From the NCBI GenBank assembly GCA_009801015.1, contig VHZZ01000068.1, forward strand, positions 107,392 through 171,391: DNA of 64,000 bases, written 5' to 3'. Shown piece by piece: positions 24,601 through 35,308 of the stretch. A program made the translations under genes and the position numbers. This stretch comes from Silene noctiflora (Eukaryota > Streptophyta > Magnoliopsida > Caryophyllales > Caryophyllaceae). The notes beneath the pieces were generated by a model. It saw nothing but the letters and a program-made list of their open reading frames with translations, did no database searches and had not been told where the DNA came from. Each line of letters starts with the position of its first letter. Position 1 is the first letter of the stretch.

Positions 24601-25869
24601 CTTGCCACTGATGAAGTTTCCGTTGCACATTTTTCGACATTCTTATCAAACTGGTCAGTTCATAACATGTCAGTCTAGTTAATAGCCATCTGCCAACAAT
24701 AAACTACACATGATACCACTCTCAGAGGCCCTTAATTAGCGGGGTTAACCTTTCCCCTATGCTAACTCACGGAGGCTGATTTTCTAACATCTATAAGGGA
24801 TATTGCTCTGAGAATTGAATCAAATGACCATTTCACAATATAAAGAAGCGCAACATGTTGTGTGAAGCTGTTATTGATCTGTCATAATTCAGAACTGGAA
24901 GAATAACGGGAGGCATAATGCCACAGTCCACTTCTCCCTGTTAAAAAACCATTTTAATATAGGGGGCCTTACCAAAGATGGCGGATTCTGTTTGCAACTA
25001 GTGAACTAGGTATATTTCGTACGGATGAATACAAGAAAATGTGTGTGGCAATATGGCGACCCAGGAATAAGGAGTCTTTGACTTCACATAAGAAATGGAA
25101 AAATGATCACTGTCTTTCCCTTTCTGAACATTATAGTCCGTATTAATGAACAAATAGTTAAATCCTTTTGATTTAAGGCGATTGTGGACAATAAAGTTAA
25201 AGGTGTGAAGCTTTACATGTAAAAGAATCGTCTTATTTGAATATATATTCTTAGTTTTGATGAGAAGAATTTTATTATTGGGTGTGACGGTGTGACCCAG
25301 TTTGTGGATGTTGATCTATGTAATTGTTATGTGTATCAGGCCACCTGACATCAAGAAGCGATGTTTACAGCTTCGGAGTTGTTCTACTCGAAATGATTAC
25401 CGGTAGGAGATCTATGGACAAAAACCGGCCCAATGGGGAACATAACCTCGTTGAGTGGGCCAGGCCACATCTCGGAGATCGAAGAAGGTTTTACCGTCTA
25501 ATAGACCCTCGACTTGAAGGTCATTTTTCTATAAAAGGCGCTCAAAAGGCTGTCCAGTTGGCTGCGCACTGCCTTAGCCGAGATCCCAAAGCACGTCCTA
25601 TAATGAGTGAAGTTGTAGATGTTTTGAAGCCACTACCGAACCTAAAAGATATGGCAAGCTCATCCTACTATTTCCAGACCATGCAGGCGGATCGTGTCAA
25701 GGCCAACCAAATTAATCGAAATGGCCAAGCCCAAGCCCAAGCCCAAGCCCAAGCAGCCCACCACAGGAATGGACAGCAACCCGGTCTGAGAAGTCTGTCA
25801 ATACCAAATGGTTCTCGTGCATCTCCATATCACCATCATCCATCGCCTAAACCCACCGGAAAATCTTAG
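21683..25869 (+). CDS. PBL34: Receptor-like cytoplasmic kinase VII, PBL34/35/36-like
   Basis: A serine/threonine protein kinase that in Arabidopsis relays pattern-recognition signals from receptor kinases at the plasma membrane. Six exons: 21683-21899, 23537-23874, 23981-24116, 24230-24366, 24447-24570, 25340-25869, total 493 aa, the length I recall for Arabidopsis PBL34. Met-Gly at the start fits N-myristoylation. Kinase motifs: glycine loop [15 protein letters not shown] lysine, catalytic loop [17 protein letters not shown], and [10 protein letters not shown]; all key residues are present. The clade marker is [11 protein letters not shown] after the kinase domain. A hexanucleotide repeat (AGCCCA) encodes a short Q-A run in the tail. 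Intron 1 (21900-23536) contains two fragments of a dispersed SINE-like repeat. Confidence 0.95.
21966..22205 (+). repeat. Two SINE-like 3' fragments in PBL34 intron 1
   Basis: At about 21966-22020 and 22163-22205 the sequence reads gggacggggtaaggctgcgt and gggacggggtaagactgtat, each followed by acatc. The core gtaaggctgcgtacat is shared with copies in AMY3 introns and resembles the 3' half of plant Au-type SINEs. Confidence 0.5.
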
Positions 25870-26616
25870 CTTTGTGGGATTGATCTGTTACTTTTCCCCA
25901 AGATGGTGATGCTCTTTCGCCTTAGTTTCCAATCGGTAGGTAGAGCTTTGATATCGTTGCAAACGAGAAGAAAAGAGAAAAAAGAGGTAAGAAATAGAGA
26001 GCTTTCTGAATCAAAATGTGCTCAAATCTCAAATGTTACATAACTTGACTTCGGATATATGAATGTTTCGCCCATTGATGATCCTCCTATCCCTTTCGGG
26101 TATTGCCTTGAGATTACCCGCTTTCCAGACTTGTTTATGGCTGCTACAATTGTCGAATAGGCTTCAGTTGGTACAAAAACTATAATGTTGTAGCGATTAA
26201 TTGTTTCGCAGGTAGTGTGATCGTAATATAATCTAAATATTTTGGTTCGAATGATCCACTTCTGATATTCTGCCGTTGTATAAATTTGGATCTAATCGAA
26301 ACTAATGCTTTCCCCAACTGCAACCTTTTGAGCATACATGCATAGTTGCATATACAAAAGATTAGACTAGTTACAGTCCGCCATTTTTTTTTTTGTATTT
26401 TGTTTTGTTTTTTGTGCGCGTGTGGAGGAAGATACAGGAGCCGTTTTGACGACTACTTTCTGGATCAAGAGTACTTCTCGATGAGTTGTAGCACGTTTAT
26501 TCCATAGAAAAGTTAAATTACATCAGTTTTGTCGTAACTGTGCACGACTGTACAAGTTACATAAGTGATCTTCAGCATGAGACATGCAGATGCAGATAGT
26601 AGTCTACAGTCAATTT
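25870..26616. other. Convergent 3' regions of PBL34 and the HGLS-like gene
   Basis: Holds the 3' untranslated regions of both genes; no additional coding exon seen. Confidence 0.45.
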
Positions 26617-29600
26617 CTAGGCTGCTTTTCGTGATAATTGCCCTTGCGATGTGCTTTCGAAGATCTTGTCAGCGTTGCCAACTTCAAACCCGTCTCGTCG
26701 ATGACACTCTTTAATCTATATGAGAAATTGCAGCGAAATTAGCTCTATAATCCATGTCAGTAATAAATTATGATTTTGGATGTGAGCAAAACATACCTGG
26801 TCTTCTGGTAAATTCTTATACTGAGGGAGGACCAGTCTTTCAGCAAACTCGATATATGAACATGGGACCAATTTTGTGACACCATCCGAGAACTTGAAAG
26901 GCCTTGAATCTGCTACTGTTGAGCTTTGCAGCAGGAAACCATCAGGGCTAACTGTTTGCATTATAAAATTCCATCAGTTTGACCGATATAATTTGGGCGA
27001 AATGAGGTACAAGGCGAATATGCTTGTAAAGAGAGAATACATGTCGGGATCCAAGTGAGAGTATCCAAATAGTTCACGGCAAATCGCCAATCACTAAATC
27101 TAGACAACAAATCTAATAGTGGAAGGTGCTACCTAGTACCTACACTAATATCTGCAACTTAAGGCCCAACCGTTCATTCGTCTGATCCACAAGCCAGATG
27201 ATACAACAACAATTTGAACATGCCATGTAATTTCTACAAACATACTATGCAAATGCAATGCCATCGATTATTTTGTTTTCCGTATTTATTCCAACTTTGG
27301 TGTAACTGAGAAGTCTGAAGGAAACACCTACCTTTGAGGACCCCTCCTTCGGAATTTAACTTGAATCCACTATCCTCAATGAACTGATTGAGGCTATCGA
27401 TGGTTCTCAAGTTAGACTTCAGTTGATGAGTAGAAATCGTGACATGATTCAAAGCATAACCATTGACAAGTGTCCATGCAGCATACTCGCTTTCCCTGCA
27501 TACTTGTCAAAATATACAAGAGATTGAGAAAAGTGACCAGGCAATGCCTTTACTACAGGCCAAGATCAAGCCACACAACATTCTGCAATAACACCGTTGT
27601 TATTACCTGGCCAGTTGTTGAAATTCCGAATGCAAGGGTTTCTCCCATGTTAATAGCCCGAGTGTACTGGCAAGAGCTCCATATTTGTTTCCTTGACCCG
27701 ACATTTCAGTGTATTTCCTGATTATGTCCTGTGTTTGCATACGGAAAACTGTAAGAAAAACATATTACAAATAGCAGGCAGAGAAATTTGTCGTGACAAG
27801 AAAATTGAGAGATCAGATATATTTATAACATGAAACTCAGGGAGTTATCTCAGCAATGAGGTATCCCTACACCAGAAATTTCCCGTATTTCTCACTAGTT
27901 CAACTTTAAAGAGCAATTACAATAAAGTTTAGAATACCCTTAACAATAAAGCGGAAAATTCACCTGAGCTTCTGAACTCATCTGATCTACAATTAGCTCG
28001 GAAATGAACACCCTTGGCAAAGGTCCATATACGCCACTGCCTTTCTCCGAGGAAACAACAGGAGGTGAGAACCAGTATGCTTTCAATTTCTTTGCAGGAA
28101 ATCTGAGTTCATCCCTTTTGGTGTACCCAAAATCTTGAAAGATCTCGGCCATTGAATCAATACCGTGACCATCCACCTGCAACACTGATCGTATTAGAAT
28201 GATCTCCACATTCAACAAGAATAACGCCATGCCACGGTGATCAAATTCTAATAGTTCAATAAAAACAAGAAAGATTCATACCCCAAAAGTACGGAAGGCC
28301 AAATGATCATAACATATTTTATCAGTTCCAGCAGAACCAACCAGCTCCAAGATCGCTTTAGCAGTTGGATTTCTATTCAAATACACAGTTTCCATACCCT
28401 CCAACACATTTCTGAAAAAAGATTCAGATCCCTGCATGCATGAAAAATCGATGCAGCTCGTGAATTAAGTGTAACAATTAAGATTCCATTATTCAACAAA
28501 TCTGCAAATATGACTCAAATGAGACCATTAGATGTATACTAACCCCCAATTCTCTGTAAGCATCTTATTCAATGATAATTATATAACGGTTTTACAAAAG
28601 ACCAACTGATTAATACCGAGTACTTAAAACTCCAATCATTCAATAGTGATTAGTGATTACCTTTCCCAGGAGAAGTCTTGCCATTCAACAACTTCCACAA
28701 AAACAATTTTTCTAAAATGAATTACAATAACTATTTTGTATTTTAAAGTAAACCAATAATATTAGTCTTTGAAAGAGACTCTTAATATATTTTTCACATA
28801 GGCCCACAAAACAAGAAGAAAAACTCTTAAACAAATCACATCTAGAATCTTATCACCCTTTATTAATCTTACTCATCAATTACAACTACCTAAGTAGTAA
28901 ACACCTAGTAGTATACCTAGTGATGGCATCGGGCCGGGCTCTTCTGGTCAGACCCGGGCCAGGCCAGGGGAGAGGACGGGCTTGGCCGGGCTGGGGTGGG
29001 CCAGAGGTGGGCCGGGTCTGGGTATTGTGACCCGGGCCAGGCCAGGGAAGGAGGCGGGCTGGGGGCGGGTATGGCCGGGCCGGGCCGGGCTGTCTGCTCG
29101 GGGGCTAAACAGGCTGGGCCGGGCCGGGTCAGCCCGTGCTGATGCCCATCCCTAAGTATACCTACTGTTATTTTTAAGGTTCAACCGAGTCCGGATCCTC
29201 GGTCTCATTTACGTGTACCAGTACTGTGACACAAGCATTAATCATCACAATTTTTTTGGTAAACCTCAAAAGAAGATGATGCATTAGAAGATAAAAATAG
29301 TGGGAAATAAAATGGAAACACAAAAATGGGACATGAAATACAGTTTCGGGTCAGCTGTCATGAATCTTATCTGAAACTGTAAGATACCAGAACTAGGTAA
29401 AATAATGATTACCTCACAACACAGTCAAAATCACTCAAATTGAATCATCACAAATTCTCATTGAAGACGGGCACTATCCGTCACAAACTGAAGTCGGATA
29501 GTGCCCCTCTCAGAGTATGCAAGAGTTAGGATCTTTAATTCTTTATAAGTTATAACACTACAAACTGTATAAATATGTACCCACACCAAATTACATAAAG

Positions 29601-30342
29601 AATTCGAATCCCCTCCTCTCTATTGTAATGCGACTAAGTGCGCGTTTTGTTAGACAAAAAAAAAAAAAATCAAATTACATAAAGAAAAAGGATTAAACAA
29701 AGAAAAACACCCTCAAATAATATCAAACATGCAAAAAATAGGATCTTTATATCACTACAAAATGTCTAAACATGTACCCACATTAAATTACTAACTATAC
29801 ACTCCGTCCCAATCATTTGTTTACCTTTTACGAGTATTTAATTTGTGAGAGATATTTTAATCGAAAGTAAACAAATGATTGGAACCAGGACGTATCAACA
29901 ATAACTATATTAGTCCAGTACCTCAATGGCTACCGCAAATTGCGAGGAAAGGATAAAACATGAAACATGCAAAGTTATGATCTTTATAGCATTACAAAAT
30001 ATATAATCACCATCAAATTAAAAAGAAGAAAAAAAATACCCTGAAAGAAGAAGAATTTGCAGTCCCATTTTGCGAGGAATCTGATACTGAAGCCTTTGCA
30101 GAAAAACATCTTCGATTAGAATTCAAAAATAATGGATGTTTATTATGATCATGCTTTTCTTTATAAAATAAGAAATTTCTTGAATTTAATTGGGTTGTTG
30201 TTGTTGATGATGATGATGAGTGAAAAGGGTTTGATTTAATTAAGGAAGATTGAAGAGATGCTTGAGCAATTGATGAAGAAGAGATCGTCATGATCATAGT
30301 ATTTGGGGAAAATAATCTTAATTTCTGCATATTTCTGCTCAA
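26617..30342 (-). CDS. HGLS: 2-oxoadipate dioxygenase/decarboxylase, plastid (HGLS/FLO7, DUF1338)
   Basis: This iron enzyme converts 2-oxoadipate to 2-hydroxyglutarate in lysine breakdown; the rice member is FLO7, needed for normal endosperm amyloplasts. Seven exons in order: 30040-30342, 28282-28431, 27964-28176, 27607-27728, 27332-27495, 26797-26951, 26617-26715, total 401 aa. The first ~85 residues are rich in Ser/Thr with basic residues, consistent with a chloroplast transit peptide. Likely metal ligands known from bacterial HglS are visible: His of YDHLAFRTFG with its conserved Arg four residues on, His of ALNHVTIS, and Glu of SYIEFAER. Other start codons 4 or 15 codons downstream are possible. 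Intron 1 (28432-30039) carries a GC-rich hAT MITE, a foldback-MITE arm and a Stowaway-like MITE. Confidence 0.93.
28918..29154. mobile_element. GC-rich hAT-type MITE in HGLS intron 1
   Basis: A 237-bp insert with exact 8-bp target duplication AGTATACC (28910-28917 and 29155-29162). The left end TAGTGATGGCATCGGGC and the complement of the right end TAGGGATGGGCATCAGC form the terminal inverted repeat. Inside, words of the type gggccgggc repeat many times, making this the most GC-rich stretch of the window, in sharp contrast to the AT-rich surroundings. Confidence 0.85.
29463..29525. mobile_element. Single arm of the foldback MITE family
   Basis: Reads gacgggcactatccgtcaca, then aactgaagtcggatagtgcc and cctctcagagtatgcaag, matching the left arm of the element at 9684-9847. 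The opposite arm is missing. Confidence 0.6.
29803..29894. mobile_element. Stowaway-like MITE in HGLS intron 1
   Basis: Inverted ends CTCCGTCCCAATCATTTGTT and the complement of AACAAATGATTGGAACCAGG, with gagagatattttaatcgaaa in the core, as in the 6050-6134 copy. Confidence 0.65.
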
Positions 30343-30462
30343 TTTAAATTTAAATTTGGACCAAAAAATGACAAGAATCGACAGACTACACTATTTTTCA
30401 GGTTACGACGTTACGTTTCGTGTTATAATTCGATACGGATTTGTATAGGTTCAATGGACTAC

Positions 30463-30538
30463 GTAAAAGCTGTCTTAGCTCGAACTTGGGGGTTCGATTC
30501 TCACCCGTGATATAGTCCGCTCATTTGAACAAAAAAAA
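30463..30538 (+). mobile_element. 5'-truncated tRNA-derived SINE, copy 1
   Basis: Contains the RNA polymerase III B-box GGTTCGATTC followed by tcacccgtgatatagtccgc and ends in a poly-A run. It is flanked by a direct repeat AATGGACTAC (30453-30462 and 30539-30548), so it is a genuine insertion even though the A-box half is missing. It lies upstream of the HGLS-like gene on the opposite strand. Confidence 0.75.
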
Positions 30539-30565
30539 AATGGACTACTATCTCGTTATTCTTTA

Positions 30566-30688
30566 TGAGAACAAGAGCTGGTTTAAGTGGTAAGAGCTCT
30601 CTTACCCTAACCATGAAGTTGGAAGTTGGTGGTTCGATTCTCACCCGCGATATAGTGCGCTCATTTGAACCAAAAATAAATAAATAAA
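30566..30688 (+). mobile_element. tRNA-derived SINE, copy 2
   Basis: A 123-bp insert flanked by an exact 16-bp direct repeat ATCTCGTTATTCTTTA (30550-30565 and 30689-30704). It has an A-box-like GGTTTAAGTGGTAAGAGCTC, a B-box GGTTCGATTC, the same body as copy 1 (tcacccgcgatatagtgcgc, tcatttgaac) and an A-rich tail (caaaaataaataaataaa). Its left target duplication starts two bases after the right duplication of copy 1. Confidence 0.85.
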
Positions 30689-31315
30689 ATCTCGTTATTC
30701 TTTACGGTTATTATTATTGTTCCGAATAGGTCTTTTAAAAGACGGTTTTATAAATAAATTAATCTAAAATCTCAAAAGGATTAATATAAATCGAAGAGTA
30801 GAGAGTCTAGTAACATAATATTCCCTCTGTTCAAGTAATTACGTTAATATTTTTAATCACATTATCGTACTTATGAAGACAAATCAATCAAGAATTCAAG
30901 ATTCATTAGGAATTATAAAGATTTTTGTCGGCTTATAAAAAAATTTGTACCGTTAAAAACACAGATTAAGATTTTAGATTCGACCTGATGAAATATGACA
31001 TTTATATAATTATATGATATTTATATAATTATTATATCATCAAATGATTGTAATAATGTTCGTGGAAAATATAATTTTATGTCGTGAAAATGTACAACGA
31101 ATTTGTTTATTAATTGAGTTATATATTAGTCTAATATTTTTTATTTATTTTTTTATTTATTTTAAGTTGGGGTTATCCTTTAGGTGATGGATGGATATGG
31201 AGTAGAAAATGAAGAAGAAAGGTGGCATGGATATGAATGCCAAATAGCATAGTCATGTTATCTACGGAACATTCGACATTTCAACTACATGCAATCATAA
31301 ACAGAAGTTTAGGCG

Positions 31316-31507
31316 GTATGACTATTACGAAAACAATAAACAGAAATTCTACTTGGAAAACCCGAGTTTAGGCGGTATGACTATTACGAAAATAATAAAC
31401 AGAAATTCTACTCGAAAAACCTGACCTGCGCGTGTTCGAGCGTGTGTGGTGGTAGAGCTCCTTTATTACTACACATCTAGTAATGAAACACAAGTGATTA
31501 CTTATAA
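31316..31507. repeat. Duplicated block, left copy, with internal ~63-bp repeats
   Basis: Two tandem copies of a unit containing gtttaggcggtatgactatt, acgaaaa, aataaacagaaattctac are followed by gacctgcgcgtg, tcctttattactacacatct and gaaacacaagtgattactta. The same arrangement recurs at 32236-32430. The left copy is interrupted at 31509 by a Helitron. Confidence 0.75.
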
Positions 31508-31508
31508 A

Positions 31509-32069
31509 CTAGTATAGATCCCGCGCCACTGCGCGGTATATGTAGAGATTTTATTTTTGAGGATATTATTTAAATCGCCATTTTATTAATATTTAATATT
31601 TTACTCAATTTTATTTTGATATAAAAAAATTGAAATGGAAAATTAATCAAAGAAAATTGAGTAAAGTTATGAAATGTGTGATGTTATAAACGTACTTTTT
31701 TTACCATAAAATTGGATTTCATTTTATAATTTTCTCCAATTTTTTTAATGATTTTTTTTTTTGTTACGAACCTAATAGTAAGTATGTGTTAAGTTATTTT
31801 TTAAGTAATCATTATTGCATTTGGAAAAATTTAGCAACATATAGTCTATAGTTTAATACAATTTTATTTTATTATAATGAAAAAAAATCATAATTTTAAA
31901 TTTAATTAAATGATTAGATTATAATTATAATTATAATAAGATTATATTCTATGAAAAAAAGATAATAGTTTATTAAAATGAAGTTTTATTTGTTTTCTTC
32001 CTATAATAAATTGGATACATTTTGAAGGGAAAATTAAGAGAATTTTTATTTTCTTAGTAGTAAAGGGGA
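31509..32069 (-). mobile_element. Helitron, non-autonomous, 561 bp
   Basis: On the minus strand it begins TCCCCTTTACTACTAAGAAA at 32069 and ends with a GC hairpin (CCGCGCAGTGGCGCGG), GATCTATA and CTAG at 31509. The flanks are A on the 5' side and T on the 3' side of the element, as Helitrons require. The 5' end matches those at 34338 and, more loosely, 33404. No coding capacity. Confidence 0.8.
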
Positions 32070-32235
32070 TTTAATGATAAAATCTATGATTATTAGAATC
32101 AAGTTGATGTTAATGAGCAAGTTAGTTTAGAATTTAATATTTATGATCATTTATTAGTAAAAATAGATTTTTAGGGAAATAATTTTTTTTATGGCACGTA
32201 AATAAAAAGAGGATTATAGTGAAATCAGTTATTGA

Positions 32236-32430
32236 GAGTACGAAAATAATAAACAGAAATTCTACTCGAAAAACCCGAGTTTAGGCGGTATGACTATTAC
32301 GAAAATAATAAACAGAAATTCTACTCGAAGAACCCGACCTGCGCGTGTGCGAGCGTGTGTGGTGGTAGGGCTCCTTTATTACTACACATCTAGTAGTGAA
32401 ACACAAGTGATTACTTGTAAATTATAAAAC
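32236..32430. repeat. Duplicated block, right copy
   Basis: Matches 31316-31507: tandem aataaacagaaattctactc units, then gacctgcgcgtg, gagcgtgtgtggtggtag, tcctttattactacacatct and acacaagtgattacttgtaa. The rest of 30705-33080 outside the listed elements is AT-rich with no gene visible. Confidence 0.75.
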
Positions 32431-33080
32431 TCCAACTTATTCTACAAATGTGGGATAATAAAAGCTTCAAAGCAATTGTTTGTGAAGGGATGGATGACAA
32501 TGGATCGGGTTGGATCCAGTTTTGCGAGATTCATACCCGATTCATTTACTTATCGAATCACCGATCCATATCCAAAATTTTAAAATCTATTCCTGATCCA
32601 TTATACTTTTTCCAAATCCATACCCATTCCAAATCCATATCGATCCACCATATAATCCGAAACTCGATCTGAAACATGATTTGAATATGTAAAAGGTCAT
32701 TTCATATGACAAAATTGAAACTTCAAATTCAATAAAGCCTAAATTTTCGTAAATATTCAATTGGATCAGGTGTGATATAAATTGATCGGGTTGAATTTGG
32801 TTCAGGTTTTTCAATGATGGATTTTAATATGAGTTTTAAATAGTGGATCGGATATGAGTTATTAAGAGTTGAATTTAGATGATTTTTTTTCCTTCGGGCA
32901 GATCATTTCCATCCCTAAACACTTTGACACAAAAAGCATAATAATACTCACCAAAAAGGAAAATGAGTAGCTAATCGATTTAATCCTCGTCTTACATCGC
33001 CTTGTATCGTAGACTAATTGTAACATTGCCTTCATATTACATACGTTGAGTGTCTGTAACACTCGCAATTTAATTAGTCC

Positions 33081-34110
33081 CTAATTATTAACATTAGGGA
33101 GTTGAGCAACCAAGTCTTTGAGTGCACCAAGTGAAAAATTAAGCAACTTAATTGTCTCCGGACCAACTTTGTTCATCTTCTCATATTCAAAACAACACTT
33201 AACTAAGCAAGAATTATTCCCCTTAGGAATTACTTGCACTTGAAACTTCAATGTCTTGTAATGCTTCATTATTTCTCCATCAATTACGGTCCGATGTATT
33301 GTCATGTTATTCAGATCAATCGATTCAATCCTCTCGATCATGTAATCTTGTTTCCCATCTGTTCAATCATACAAGTTAGACTAGGTTAAGACGAGGAGTG
33401 AAATCCCCTATATACTAAAAGATTAACACATCTCTAAAATTTCCCGCCTAAGTGATATTTTACTTGACAATATTTATTTCCTAATTAATTAGTCTTCATT
33501 ATCTATATTACTATTGAATAATATTTATCTCCTAATTAATTTTGTACATAAATCATGGTATAACATATATCATTGTTTAACTTTTACATAAATAAAACTA
33601 ATAAAATATCTCCTTGGGATTAAATATGCAAATTTTCTACTCTTTTCAAAATGGAGTAAACTGCGTTAGTTTAATTAATTGTCAAATTCTCTAATTTTTG
33701 CTTTAAAAATACCGTGCATTTGCACGGGATCTATACTAGTCATGAGAATTATCTCCGATCTCATGATTTTAATAGCTAAGTTTTAGCTAGCTGACATCTG
33801 CATGAATGTTATATAGCTGAATTGAACAACTCACCATATACGACCTAATAGTAAGCCTACGAATATACCATAACACGATCTTACAAAAAACTTACTAAAT
33901 AACACGAAACAAGGCCAAAGCTATACCGATAATGAAGTCTAATCTCGAGACACTCCCGGTGCTTAGGCCGTCACCCCGGTGAGCAACAACACTCGGAATT
34001 TTGTGAGGACAAAGCTTAGGAATGTCGAAATGCATTGTTCTTAGATTAAAGATCTTATCAGCTGAACAATTGATCTCTAATTCCCCTTCTAATTTTTGAA
34101 TTTGAGCCAT
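33081..34110 (-). CDS. MLP-like protein (Bet v 1 / major latex protein family)
   Basis: Small START-like pocket protein of the major latex protein family, whose members bind hydrophobic ligands and are linked to stress and defence; the ligand here is unknown. Two exons: 33927-34110 and 33081-33358, joined in phase 1, 153 aa, a usual MLP length. The start MAQIQKLEGELEI, the DGKQDYMIERIE segment and the C-terminal part ending LPNVNN fit the family. A TATA box (minus strand TTATAAATA, 34204-34212) is about 95 bases upstream of the ATG. The only intron contains a complete Helitron (33404-33739), which makes up most of it. Confidence 0.88.
33404..33739 (+). mobile_element. Helitron, non-autonomous, 336 bp, in MLP intron
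   Basis: Starts TCCCCTATATACTAAAAGAT after an A and ends with hairpin CCGTGCATTTGCACGG, GATCTATA, CTAG, followed by T. Both ends fit the Helitron pattern. It lies antisense within the MLP intron and leaves the splice sites intact. Confidence 0.8.
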
Positions 34111-34203
34111 TTTCTGTGCTAATTAACAATGTATGTGATTAATTAATTACTAGGCAATAATTCAAGAAATTATTATGTGATTATACCAAAGTGAGTCCAT
34201 CCT

Positions 34204-34212
34204 ATTTATAAT
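34204..34212 (-). promoter_or_regulatory. TATA box of the MLP gene
   Basis: On the minus strand the sequence is TTATAAATA, placed about 95 bases before the MLP start codon. Confidence 0.55.
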
Positions 34213-34337
34213 AGAGCAAGCATATATGCACCATATACTTTATAGACTTTATTCTATATTTTTTCGGGTTTTTTTTCTGACTCAAATGAGCCACAACGCC
34301 ATTATCGATCTTCAGTAGACAATAATTTATCGTACCA

Positions 34338-34972
34338 TCCCCTTACTACTAAGAGAATAAAAATTCTCTTAGTTTTTCTCCAAAAAGCATCTAACTAAAT
34401 AAGGTAATAAGTAAATTTTCATTCATTGCATTATTATTATTTTTTCAATGAATATATGCTTATAATTAAACTATAATCTTTTAATAAAATTCATAATTAT
34501 GATTTTTTCCCCTACTACTAAGAAAATAATAATTTTCTTAGTTTTCCCTCGAAAATNCATCTATTTTCATAAGAACATAATTGATTTTTTTAATAAACTA
34601 TTATCTTTTTCTTAAAATATAATCTTAATATAATTATAATTATACTCTAATATTTTAATTAAATTCAATATTATGATTTTTTCATTATAATAAAATAAAA
34701 TTGGTATTAAATTATAAACTATAAATTACTAAATTTTTCAGTAATGAAAATAATTATTACCGTAGAGAATAACTTGACACGTACTTACTATTAGTTTCTT
34801 GACAAAAAATAAATTCATTAAAAAAAATCACAACTTAACTTAATTCTATTTGGTTAAAAAAATAATGGAATGAATATTAAATATTAATGAAGTGAAAATT
34901 TAAAAATTTTAAATAATAAACTTAAAAAAATAAAAACTCTATATACCGTGCATTGCGCGAGATCTATACTAG
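34338..34972 (+). mobile_element. Helitron, non-autonomous, with a second 5'-like end inside
   Basis: Begins TCCCCTTACTACTAAGAGAA after an A and ends with a hairpin (CCGTGCATTGCGCG), GATCTATA, CTAG, followed by T, for 635 bp. At about 34509 a second start-like word (tccccctactactaagaaaa) occurs with the same downstream context (ttttcttagttttccctc), so the element either carries a partial internal duplication or is two overlapping insertions. Confidence 0.75.
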
Positions 34973-35120
34973 TTATCATTATTCTGATATATAGCACTGA
35001 CACTTGTTTTTGCAATTATTCAGCTTGCTTTGTACGCCGAATAATAATATAAACGTAAACCATTGATTATAATAGTAATAATCATGATACACATATATGG
35101 GATGCTTTCTTTGTAATTTA

Positions 35121-35308
35121 CAGAGCGTCTCCCTTGTGACGGGTCGGTATTTGTGACGGGTAATGCCACTCACAAAACGAATAAAGCAAAAGGTGGGACA
35201 CCCCTACACTTGCTTTCCTCTCTCCTCTCATGGGTCTTTTGTCTCACAATTTGGTACCCGTCTTCTCAAAGTGACGGATACCTTCCGTCACAAATGAGAA
35301 TTGCCCTG
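35121..35308. mobile_element. MITE with GTGACGG inverted repeats, 188 bp
   Basis: The ends CAGAGCGTCTCCCTTGTGAC and the complement of the right end CAGGGCAATTCTCATTTGTG form an imperfect inverted repeat. A 7-bp direct repeat TAATTTA flanks it (35114-35120 and 35309-35315). This suggests a hAT-like element, one base short of the usual 8. The surrounding 34973-36600 is otherwise AT-rich without a gene. Confidence 0.65.

Noticed and set aside
30566-30660. A tRNA gene (A-box and B-box words, TTCGATTC loop)
   Set aside because: No cloverleaf with paired acceptor stem could be drawn, the body continues into an A-rich tail, and a 16-bp target duplication flanks it; it is a SINE.
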